From: Taiwanofungus camphoratus
Taxonomy: Eukaryota; Basidiomycota; Agaricomycetes; Polyporales; Taiwanofungaceae
Direction: 5' to 3'
Assembly (NCBI GenBank): GCA_003999685.1
Contig: CP021225.1
Location: 682,001 to 746,000, forward strand
DNA length: 64,000 nt
Shown here: positions 55,027 through 64,000 of the stretch, piece after piece
Numbering within the stretch: the stretch's first letter is position 1
How the letters are laid out: each line of letters starts with the position of its first letter
Position numbers and translations under genes: made by a program
The notes under the pieces: generated by a model
What the model saw: only the letters and a program-made list of their open reading frames with translations
The model's database searches: none
Told to the model about the DNA's origin: nothing

Positions 55027-56143
55027 GTGAGTTCAACGAGACGATAGCACTTATACGGAGACAGGTTACCATAATGAAAGCGGCTTTTAAGCGTTAGGAA
55101 CGTTCGAAGGATAGGATGGCTGTGAGTGCGAGCGACCATGTACGCGACGCGTCAGTTATCCAAATCAAGAGACGTGGGAGAATGGCACGTGCCTTCTCCC
55201 TGAGCTCGTGCTTATGAACATCCCATGGAACAGAGGCAGTTGCCTGTTCATCTGCAGTACCCTGCGAGGATTTATCTACATAAAGGACCCCTCTCGATGG
55301 AAAGTGAAGACGCACAAAGTTCGGAAGGCATGAGCGACAACGGTCGTTGCTACATTATGTGCTTAAGGACTTAAACACACGTCTCATGTTACGATTCTCA
55401 ACTGTCCACGGCCTGTGGTTCTCACAAGGATTGCTCGGCTGCGTTTCTACGAAAGACGTCGGATGCCTGGCGAATCGATCATCTTTAAGGTAAATGACGA
55501 ATCTGATCAGGGATACCTCGAGGGAAATCAAGTAAGGTTTCTGTACCTGCGTCACCAGCCATACGTACATTTACTTGCCATTAGTGAAAGCTTCTGTATG
55601 AAGCGACCTGACTGAACCGCGTTGCGACCGACAACAAGTTCGCCCAAGGCGAGCAGGGAGCGGAAAGCATGCCAATCGCGTCTGGTTTATGAGGAGGCAT
55701 CTTTGTGAATGCGGAATTACACGTCATTCGTACTGTTATCTATCGCGATACCTCTGGTCATGGTCTTTTCCCCAGCGCACCTGATTTGTTGTAGAGTTAC
55801 TGGAGGGTTCTCTTTTGCAGGCTGAGATTGCAGGATTAGAGGCGGCCATTGTATAAACTTGTAGACCCTGGCAGGTCCTCCCCTCTCCCTTCCCTTAAAG
55901 TCTGTCCCTAAACGTCTCCCCCTCTTCTCCATCCGTCCCTCTCCGTCTTCCCCTCTCTGTCCTCTCCACATCCACATTCTCCTTTCCTCTTCAGATTTTT
56001 TTACACAGATAGCTTGATGAAGCCGCCGAGAATCTATGCTAGCAGGCTACTTACTAGAATCGTGAACATGAGCGCGCCTTGATCGGAGTCACGTGGAAGA
56101 GTCTACGTGGGTAGTTTCGAATGCGCGCGGCGGTGCAGACACC
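55027..56143. promoter_or_regulatory. Divergent intergenic region between RPT2 and the Yip1-family gene
   Basis: Two features stand out. GGAACGTTCG at 55098-55107 matches a heat-shock-type GAAnnTTC pair about 75 bases upstream of the RPT2 ATG; it could equally be chance. A long C/T-rich tract at about 55875-56000 lies upstream of the Yip1-family gene, a common feature of highly expressed fungal promoters. No reading frame in the region looks real. Confidence 0.4.
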
Positions 56144-57479
56144 ATGGAGCGGTTCGACAACGATGTCGCGACTCCAGTCACTTCGACCTCTCAATTCATT
56201 GAAGCAGGTATGTTTCGCATAGCCTCGGCAGGTTTATCACCTACAGGCTTGTATTTGCAGACAATGACGACGACTTTGACGAGGATGCCATTCCCGGGTT
56301 CACTCACCCGTCACTAGGTGCACCAACCTCCCCCTCCGCAGCGGGCAAAGGCAAGGCACGTGCACCTGAGCAGCTTGCGGGCCCGGAAGGGTCTTCAGGT
56401 GATCCTGTGTCTGGCAACATTGGGAGTGTTGCAAACGGTGGACCAAGACCTGCACGGAGAGCTGTAGGTGGCGTGCTGGTCGAGACACGGTATGACATAT
56501 CACGTATTTTCTCCAAATACTTCTCATCGTTGCTTAGATATACAGGAATTGACACATTGGATGAACCAGTGTCGACGACGATTGTCAGTATAATTCACCG
56601 CCTCAGCGAGACGCCGAGATCAAGTTCTACTCTCAAATAGGGCCGTGATCTTCTTTCTATCTATACGAAGCTTGTACAAGTGCTGTACCCACCGAGAGCG
56701 GGGGCGGAGCGTGAAGTGCTAAAGTGAGTCCTCCCTCTCGCAGTGTTGCCGTGAGTGTGACCGCTTGCATTCATCTAGAGACTGGGACCTTTGGGGCCCC
56801 CTAGTGATATGTTTGACTCTGGGAATCCTTTTGAGCCTCAGGGTATTGATGGTCTCTGATCAAACCCGTTTGGTCCCTCATCTTGTTCTTGCTTCAGGCA
56901 CCGTCTGCCCAAGCGCTCCCTCTATTCACAATCGTTGTATGCATCATGACCTTTGGGTCGTTAGTAGTAACAATTCAAGCGAAGGTAAGCGTCAGATGTA
57001 GAGCAGAGATGGGCACATTTCACCTTCATTCTTTACACAGCTTCTTGGCGGCCGAGTGTAAGTTACCTCTTTCATTCACGTCTTTTATGTTACAGACTGT
57101 CCTTGTCTAGCTCCTTCTTTCAAGGGCTTTGCGTGTTCGGGTACTGTGCGGGGCCTCTCACTGTTGCCGCACTAGTAGCGGCCTTTGTACGGTTGATCTA
57201 TGTGCGAGCCCCAGTGACTGTTGCAGCTTGGGCATGGTGTCTCTGGGGTACGTTTACACTGCACAATGTTGTACCGTTTCATGGCGCTGATTACGCTCGT
57301 AATGTGGTAGCGTCAGTAAACTTCCTCGATGGCACGAAACTAGAAAAGCAGCGCGTCATGCTTGCGGTGTATCCCCTGGTGTAAGTTCATACTCGCGACT
57401 GGAGTGCGATAGGATGTTGAATACTGCTGGTTCAAGCCTCTTCTACTCAATCTTGGCTTGGATGATCGTCATCCAGTAG
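56144..57479 (+). CDS. Yip1-domain Golgi membrane protein (YIPF6/Yip4-like)
   Basis: A multi-spanning membrane protein of the Yip1 family, which interacts with Rab GTPases in ER-Golgi traffic. The ATG at 56144 has a good context (ACACCATGG). After an acidic leader (DNDDDFDEDAIPGFTHPS) the conserved part reads TGIDTLDEPVSTTI, GRDLLSIYTKLVQVLYP and DWDLWGPLVICLTLGILLSL, followed by hydrophobic segments FTIVVCIMTFGSLVVTIQAK, FGYCAGPLTVAALVAAFVR, WAWCLW and YPLVLFYSILAWMIVIQ. That makes about five membrane spans. Eight or more exons occur; I checked frame through exon 5 and at the intron beginning GTACGTTTAC near 57248. The stop is at 57477-57479. YIPF6 is favoured over other family members by the DLWGPL motif. 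Confidence 0.85.
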
Positions 57480-57945
57480 TGCGCTGCCAGTGGACTAGGT
57501 TCGACTTTTACTCTTCGTATTCTACATGCTCTTCCTGCCATGTGTACCTGTGCTATTTCCTGTGCAGCAATCGGATTTGTGCGAGTGCTGAGACCATGTC
57601 GTTGAACAATCGACGCCTGTATGAGATAAGATTAGATCTAAAGCTCATTGACATAGATTGACTTCCACTTGGCAGTCCAAAGCGTCGACATCTGGTACCT
57701 GGATAATTGCATGGTGAATAGTCGACGTATTTATGACAAGTTTGAGGCCAATGCTCGGTGTACATTTGAAGTTGCACCGGGACGCGACTCAACTGTTCAG
57801 ACCATTTTCATTGTTAGCACCCAAGACTCTGCGTGGCAAGCGGGATCTTCATGGTTTATCTTGCATAAGCACGCCTTTTCTCGAGCCAAGATCTTCCAGA
57901 TCGTCTGCAACCGTCTGCCGGCGTCCATACTCGTTCGTCGCTTCG
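57480..57945. other. Intergenic region upstream of the binding-protein-like gene
   Basis: This contains the 3' end of the Yip1-family transcript and the promoter of the next gene. A plus-strand frame at 57669-57998 crosses it but lacks any recognisable motif and runs over the next start, so it is probably chance. Confidence 0.5.
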
Positions 57946-59374
57946 ATGCCTCTCAGAGTTGGCTACGGTATGGACAGACATCACATCCCGCTGATTGACC
58001 GCTGATCTGGCGTATCCTCGCCTCGGAATGCAGTTCGCGAGCACTTTTCGTCGCCTCTTCTGCAGTTTGCAGAAGCCGATGGGGGGAAGACCTTCACGCT
58101 TGTCGAATGCCCAAGTGAGCGGTCTCCTCCTGTGCCGAATTCACGGGTTCGGTTGAGGAGTCGGGGGTTGTTTAGGTGGAACTGGGCAGCTCATCGGTCG
58201 TCTCACGAATGACGAGATCGATATCGCAATGTGAGTCCGGCAGTGCCATCATAATGTCTCAAATACATGGCAAATTGGTTTGAACGTGTTCTCTCAAGCG
58301 CGTTGACGGATCCCTTGATTTCGGGGATAGCCAAGGGTTCGGAACACTACAGGCTCGTCGGTAGCTTCGTAACTACACCTCTGAACTGGTCAGTTATCCA
58401 CTTTCTCCTGCACTGAGTTTCCTCCCTGCAACATTCATCCCCGTTTCCGTCTAGGGCGGTCATCACGGGCAAGGACACAAAGTACAGACAGATCGCTGAC
58501 TTGCAGGAGACAACCATTGGTATCTCGCGATATGGAAGGTTGTTTGTCGTCTGCCTGGCTATTGTTCATGCATTCATGCGTTCATGTAGCGGAAGCCAGA
58601 CGATGGCATACGTCATGGCCCTACAACAAGGCTGGCCGACGGATAAGCTGGAGTTCAAAGGTGCAGACTCCGCTCACGATCTTCGGAAGATGAATGACTA
58701 GAACATTGGATCGTATACAGTCAACAACGACATCCGCGGCCTGATCGACTCTGTCAACGACGGGACGACCAGCGCGTTCATGTGGGAATGGTTCACGACC
58801 AAACCCTTCGTCGACGCCGGCGAGGCGCGCTTCGTGAGTAAATTCGTGCCAAGCCCAGATTTCGACCCTTCGCGGGAGAAACGGCCCTAATCACATCGCG
58901 CATCATCGTCAGATCGGCTCCGTCCCTACTCCGTGGCCCTCGTGGCTGATCGCCGCCCACCCGACACGGGCGACTGCAGATGCGCTGCGCGCGTTCCTCG
59001 GCGCGCTGACGGCCCATGTGCGCGCGTTCGACTCGCCGGCGCAGCGCGCTGGCAGCGACGTCGAGTTCATCAAGCGCACGTTTGGCTACCCGGAGGAGGA
59101 TATCAGGGTGTGCATTCCTTCCATTGAGCCGGAGGTCGTCTGCTCACACGAGGCGGGCAGGCTTGGCTGAAGACCGTGGGCTATCCGCAGGACTGTGCTG
59201 CTATCCCTCGCACGGTCATAGCGGACACTCTCGAGTGAGTGTCTGTAGTTTGTGTGCTGATAGGCTGGGCTCATTCGTTCCAGAGTACTCGAGAAAGCTG
59301 GCTTCATCAAGAGTCCCGAAGGGGGCTTTGACGTCGCTAATTTTGTCGACACCAATATCGTTGAACTCGTTTGA
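57946..59374 (+). CDS. Periplasmic-binding-protein type II-like fold protein (Ca3427/NMT1-like), cytosolic
   Basis: A fungal protein with the type II periplasmic-binding fold, of the kind typified by Candida albicans Ca3427 and related to bacterial NMT1/ThiY-like binding proteins. The ATG at 57946 gives MPLRVGYVREHFSSPLLQFA after splicing. Later pieces are TFTLVECPSGTGQLIGRLTN, DEIDIAIALTDPLI, GSFVTTPLNWAVITG, QETTIGISRYGSGSQTMAYV, TSAFMWEWFTTKPFVDAGE, SVPTPWPSWLIAAHP and KRTFGYPEEDIRAWL. An apparent stop near 58700 falls inside a GT-AG intron that joins LEFK to VNNDIRGL, so the gene is intact. Short introns separate about nine exons. There is no signal peptide. The role in fungi is not established; thiamine-precursor binding has been suggested for relatives. 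Confidence 0.8.
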
Positions 59375-59804
59375 ACGGACTGCGTGGATCTACACGTCGT
59401 AAGTGTACGTAATTATGGTAGAGAATCCTCGAGCGCAGTCACTTGATGTGTTGGAAGTGAGATCATTGTAGAAGTGTTTTTGCACTAGTCTGTAAAACTC
59501 TATGGTGTAGCTTATACACGCAATGACTAAGTAACGAAGAGATCCTACACTATCTACTAAGCAATAAAGAACAGCAAGCGTTCAGGAAGTGTTCGGGTGA
59601 TACAGAGGATGGATGCATCAGAGGATTGCGATTGACAATGCAACAATACGCAGCAGTGCGAAGTAGCGTAGGATATACACGTAGACGTGAGTAATGGAAG
59701 CTAATTATGCAGGTAGATGAAGTTGTGAACAGCCAAGGGGAGCTAAGGGTAGGGTGTCATAATTACAGTCTGTACATTGTCAGTGTAGTCCGTGACGTCA
59801 ACAC
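59375..59804. other. Convergent intergenic region
   Basis: AT-rich 3' flanks of two convergent genes. No reading frame, repeat or RNA gene was recognised. Confidence 0.6.
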
Positions 59805-62136
59805 TCAGTATTCGTTCGAAGTCCTTGGAGGCGATGTAACTATACTTTCGGGGACATGAGGGCCCGCATCCGCCGGATGAGGATCGACGTTCGGAATCAA
59901 CAACCTAGGTTCCGACCACCATCAGCGAACGTCAGTCGCGACCAAAGCACGGCACTCACTTCATCCACAGCCGCCCGCCCCCCGACTTGTCCCTCACCAC
60001 CTCCCACTCGCCCCTCCGCGCCCGCGCGCCGTCCGCGTCGCCCGCCTGCAGCGCGTCGAGCAGGCTCTGCCGCCCCTCCTTCGTGCCCTCGCCCTCCAGC
60101 ATCCACTCGCCCTGCCACCCGCGCCCGAGCGCGCCGCCCGCCTGCGGGCCGACGTACGGCACGCGCGCGAGCCACGCGTACTTCTGCACGAGCGCGAGCC
60201 CCGCCGGGCTGTGCGGGCTGCGCACGCGCGTCGGCACGTGCGCGAGCGTCAGCTGGAGGTGCGCGGCGAGGTCCGGCGCGGAGCGCGGGAGCGCGGGCAG
60301 GGCGAGGTCGAAGACCGGGTGGGCGAAGGGCGGGAGGACGTGTGCGTAGTAGAACGGGCTGGGGAGCGCGAGCGGGCTCTCGAGGGGCGGCGGCCCCGGC
60401 GGCACCCAGGGCACGAGGCCGTAGCCGCTGAACAGCAGCCATTCCTGCGCGGGCGCGTCCGCGGCGTCGTCCCCGTGCGCGGGGTCCGCCGGCGGGACGT
60501 AGCCGAGGTTGCAGACGACGTCGCCGACGGAGAGGTGTTCCCAGAGGCCCGCGTCCGCGAGCTGCTCCTCGCACGCGGCGATCGCGGCGTCGTCGAGCGC
60601 GGTGCATGGCACGAACGTGCGCAGGACGGGCGTGCGCGTGCGCGACGTCGCGAGGAAGAGGTCGTGCGGGGACGTGCCCTGCGGGACCGCCAGATTGGGG
60701 AAGGGCGCCGCCTCGCTCTCGCGGCGCACGCCCGCACCCGCGTCCTTCGAGTGCGTGTGCCGGCTGGCGCTGGTGCTGGCGGACGGGCTGCTGTCCGTGT
60801 GGTCCGTGTTGCTGCGGGACGACGGGCCCGCGCTCGACAGCTCCGACTCGCTAGAGTGGTTCGCGGACGCGAAGCGGCGGATCGGGCGCGGCAGCTCCGC
60901 CTTGCTCTCGTCGTCGCTCGCGCACGCGTCCGCGACGCTAAACGGCGTGCGGGGGGGCGCCACCGTGCTCGCGCGGCGCCAGCCCGAGTACTTGAGGACT
61001 GCCGGCTCTGACGCGGGCGGGGGCGGGGGGAACCGCGGTCCACCGAAGAGCGGGACGCGTGGGAGGCGGCTTTTGCGCCTCTCTAAGCCCGAGCCCAGCA
61101 GGGCCTGGAAGTCGCCTGACGCACGTGTGGGGCTCAGGGACAGTGCTCGCGCGCTTGGAAGCGCGCTTGCGGTGCTTGTGCGGCGGTGACCCAGCCCTGA
61201 CGTCGTGGGCGTGTTCTCCAGGGCAGCATCGGGGTGATCAGCGCCAAAGTACGACAGCGGCGCGGGAAACACCAGCTCGCGTACGCCGGGAAGCTGTGGC
61301 GAGCGGAAGCCAGGCGGTGGGAGAAACCCGAGAGTATCCTCCGAGTCTCCAAACGGAGGGAGGATCTGGCCTGTGCTGCTGTGTACGAGGGACTGGAGGA
61401 GCAGGACGAAGCGCGAGTGCGCTTGTGTGAGTGCGGCATATTTAGCGGTCGACTCGTATAGATGGAGGTGATCTACAGCCTCTGCTAGTGCGCTGAGAAT
61501 GGACAATGAGTGCATCGGGTATTTGTGTAACGGGACGTATTGGGACATCACTGTTTCACATGGGCAGAGTTCAGCATCCATGGATGATGAAGGGACAAAG
61601 AAATACGACTCACTGAGCAGACTGAGATCGTGAAAGTCGACCTTCACTTCGCGATACTGTTGGAGGTCGCCCATCCGCACGGCCAAAGTGTATCCGGGAA
61701 CAAAGCGAGAAAGAATGACGTCTCTGCAGCGCGGATGGCGCAACATGATCTGTCTAAAGTCTCGACATGAGCATGAGAGTGCACGGAAGTCGTCCCAGGA
61801 CACTAGGTCGAGTAGATGGGAAAGCACCCGAGGGTGTTTCACGACGCGGGCGAGGGCACGGCGGGACGCGTCCAAGGCGACCGACATCGAACGAGATCTA
61901 AAGTGGGCGACATCGAACGGGCTTGATGGCCTCCGTGGCGGAATGTGGGTGCTTTTTGGCAGCGGATTGGGCTCGGGGAGCTTCCTGAGGGCTGGAGGGA
62001 TTGCTGGCAGCGGTCGGCTCGAGTTCTTCGGCGAAATAGACTCTGCAGCGACGCTGGACGGCGGCGAGAGCATCAAAGACGTATCACGGTCGAGGAACAC
62101 TTCGGAGGCCACGGCAGAGACGACCTCCATGGCCAT
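59805..62136 (-). CDS. F-box-like protein, conserved in basidiomycetes but uncharacterised
   Basis: The ATG at 62136 opens a 2177-base first exon. A GTGAGT donor after LWMK and an acceptor CCTAG near 59905 add a 100-base exon, giving 2277 bases (758 residues) and ending in TSNEY. Without splicing the protein stops right after LWMK. Near residues 95-150 an F-box-like helical motif (VLSHLLDLVSWDDFRALSCS, then CRDFRQIM) suggests an SCF substrate adaptor, but the match is loose. The middle is Ser/Pro-rich and disordered; the C-terminal third is more ordered (WLLFSGYGLVPWVPPGPPP, FYYAHVLPPFAHPVFDLAL). Base composition becomes very GC-rich over about 59950-61100, with GC-ending codons, unlike the neighbours. 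Confidence 0.7.
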
Positions 62137-64000
62137 GGATGGCGGGGGGGATGAGTGGAGAATAAAGGACAGCTCAGCTGGGTGGGGAATGAGAAAACAT
62201 GGAGACGTTGAGGGAGCAAGTAGACGCCATGTATTGAATAATAGTAAATAACAATGTTTTGCCGAGTGTGTCACTTGCGCGCTCCCGTCGGCTGATTCCC
62301 TCTGTCTGCGGCCGAACGGCAGACGGCACCCTAATTATGGCTCCACACTCACGCAGCAGACATGGAGTCTTTGTCCTTCAGGTTACAGGCAATGGTGAGC
62401 TAAAGAGGAGAAAGGCTATTCGCAAGCGACATGCACGCGCCGCCTCGGTGTGCTGATTCTCTACGATACGCTTTCAGAGATAACTCGCAGAACCGATAAA
62501 GATAAATATAACTGTGAGAAGATCTCGGCCGATTGCCTCTCTGATTCAAATTTCGAGATACACGCATCAAGCACAGAGACGCACACGTCGCTGTATACGA
62601 CTTGCGCCCCCGTCCTAATGGCGAGGAGCAAAGGAGGACGTAGTACTGCGCAAGTACGCGGCGGCTGCTTCTGGTGGATCGAAGCGACGATCACGATCGG
62701 GTGACCGATGGGACTGCTCGCAAGCAAAGTCGTCAACACCGCCATCCATGCTGTCATTGACGGTGCGGGTGGGAGCAAACGTATACCGGACAGATACGTA
62801 GCAGCGCCTCTGTCAGTCATGGTAAAGCAACTTCCCTTTGCACATCAGCGCTCAGCACTCCATCAGTCGCCCTCCCTGTCTTACCCACCCCGTGCGTGGT
62901 GCAACGTGTCGCCCCGTCAAATGAGCGTCAGGCGTACACAGCCTACCGGAGAATACTATCACGTAATTCAAGACCTGGCTACGGAATGCTGAGTGTCTCG
63001 GTCATCGGCCCACCGGTAAGCAAGCAGCACTCGTAAGACAGCACCATGTCGCCGCAGTTGGTGAAGCAAGCTCCTGCCGGCCTAGTAGTTGCTAGTATAC
63101 AAACTAGCCCATGTACTAGGCACGTTCGAGTCCAGTAGAACACAGCAATCTCCGAATTTTAGCGATGCGTGGAACGTGCGTCCTTTGCCCATGTACAACA
63201 AGATATGAACGTGCGAGTGTCCGGAATACGACGGTAGAAGGGACCGTCGGGCGGCAAGCGAGAACTCGAGGAAAGCACGAGCAGTCGAAGCCCAAATATA
63301 AGCGTTGTCTCAGTACCAGCACGACCGGTCCTGGAGAAAGGATGAAACAGTCTGGATAGCAGCTTGAACCCACAGCAAGACACAAGCGTATTGAATTTGC
63401 GACCGAGAGACGATTGGCTAGGTTCCCGTAGTAGAAGTGTCGTGCCTGGTAGCCATCACCTTCCTGGATCACTTTTGTCGGCCAATTAAGAGGGGCGAAT
63501 TTGACGCCGAAGAACTAGCTTTCTAAATACAGCTAATTGTAAGCTGCCTGGATCAAAGTTTTTAGGAAATTACAGTTAGTCAATGGGAAAAGACACTTAC
63601 TACTGTTACCCAGCAGCGGACTCGCTGGTGAGCAAAAAAAGCAGGGAGCTGCCAAGGCCAGAGATTTTCGAGGGGCCAGAGACCCAGTCTAAGAGTAACC
63701 AATGTTCGTGCGTGCGGCCTTGATCAGGTGAAGACTTCGAGATCAGAGAGTCCCCAAAAAACCCAATAGGTGGGGAGCGACTCCCGTATTCGCAAACACC
63801 GCGAGTCACCGAGGGATCAGACACACACAGAACTCAAGACCAGACGGTAGCAACAACCCGCTTCTGCGCGCTTTTGCAAGTAGCTTCCCAGGCCAAGGGG
63901 AAATTTCGTATTCTCACACCCGCGGGAGCACTGACTGACGTGCGGCCAGGATTTACAGGCCACGATAGGACCTATATAGCGCTGTCCGGTGCCTTCGAAT
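62137..64000. other. Unassigned right flank
   Basis: I found no gene in this 1.9 kb. Short frames on both strands have no recognisable motif. The first few hundred bases should be the promoter of the F-box-like gene. Nothing repetitive was seen, and a GTTCGAGTCC near 63124 does not fold into a tRNA. Confidence 0.5.

Noticed and set aside
57669-57998. Plus-strand frame of 109 residues between two host genes
   Set aside because: It has no motif and overlaps the first exon of the binding-protein-like gene in another frame.
58660-58730. Apparent in-frame stop in the binding-protein-like gene
   Set aside because: It lies in an intron running from GTGCAG after LEFK to ATACAG before VNNDIRG, which restores the conserved sequence.
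60211-61011. Plus-strand frame of 266 residues
   Set aside because: It is antisense to the F-box-like gene in a very GC-rich stretch where stops are rare. Its composition is Arg- and Ala-dominated with no motif.
62137-62274. N-terminal extension of the F-box-like protein
   Set aside because: The upstream codon is GTG rather than ATG, and the added segment looks like translated 5' untranslated sequence.
63110-63140. tRNA-like T-loop GTTCGAGTCC
   Set aside because: The flanking bases do not form a T stem, and no D arm, anticodon arm or acceptor stem could be found upstream.

Overview
The window looks like nuclear DNA of a filamentous basidiomycete, most likely an Agaricomycete (a wood-decay or polypore type is possible but not proven). 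The reasons are many short introns of about 47 to 70 bases with GT-AG ends, chromodomain Ty3/gypsy elements, an Ngaro-type tyrosine-recombinase retrotransposon, a multi-exon GMC oxidoreductase and typical fungal housekeeping genes. No prokaryotic features, CRISPR arrays, rRNA or convincing tRNA genes were seen.

Positions 1 to about 29000 are a nested block of retrotransposons. The outermost and oldest is a large gypsy-like element (C, 12104 to about 28990). A smaller chromodomain gypsy element (B1) lies at its left edge, of which only the 3' end is in the window. A second, young B copy (B2, 15087-21657, target duplication CTATG) lies inside C. A third family (A) sits inside B1 as a tandem array: the 3' part of one copy, a shared LTR, a complete second copy and a final LTR. 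Families A and B both carry a small zinc-knuckle reading frame after pol. Element C carries an intron-containing Cys-rich gene on the opposite strand between pol and the putative 3' LTR. About 29000-32550 is repeat-rich or unassigned DNA without a gene I can recognise.

Positions 32550 to 62140 hold host genes: a 17-exon GMC oxidoreductase (+), a Caf120/Skg3-like double PH-domain protein (-), an NADP-dependent MDR-family reductase (-) whose second intron holds a 5.7 kb Ngaro-like element, a GPI-anchored Kre9/Knh1-like wall protein (-), a citrate synthase without a visible mitochondrial presequence (-), the 26S proteasome ATPase Rpt2 (-), a Yip1-family Golgi membrane protein (+), a cytosolic protein with a periplasmic-binding-protein type II fold (+) and a GC-rich F-box-like protein (-). 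For five of them (GMC, PH, Ngaro-bearing reductase, F-box-like, Yip1) I placed exon borders by eye; the GMC, PH and F-box totals are exact multiples of three and the others were phase-checked in part. No operon logic applies; neighbours look functionally unrelated. Positions 62137-64000 show no gene.

The observations most worth following are the antisense spliced gene in element C, the post-pol zinc-knuckle frames shared by two gypsy families, and the near-intact Ngaro element placed six bases inside a splice donor.
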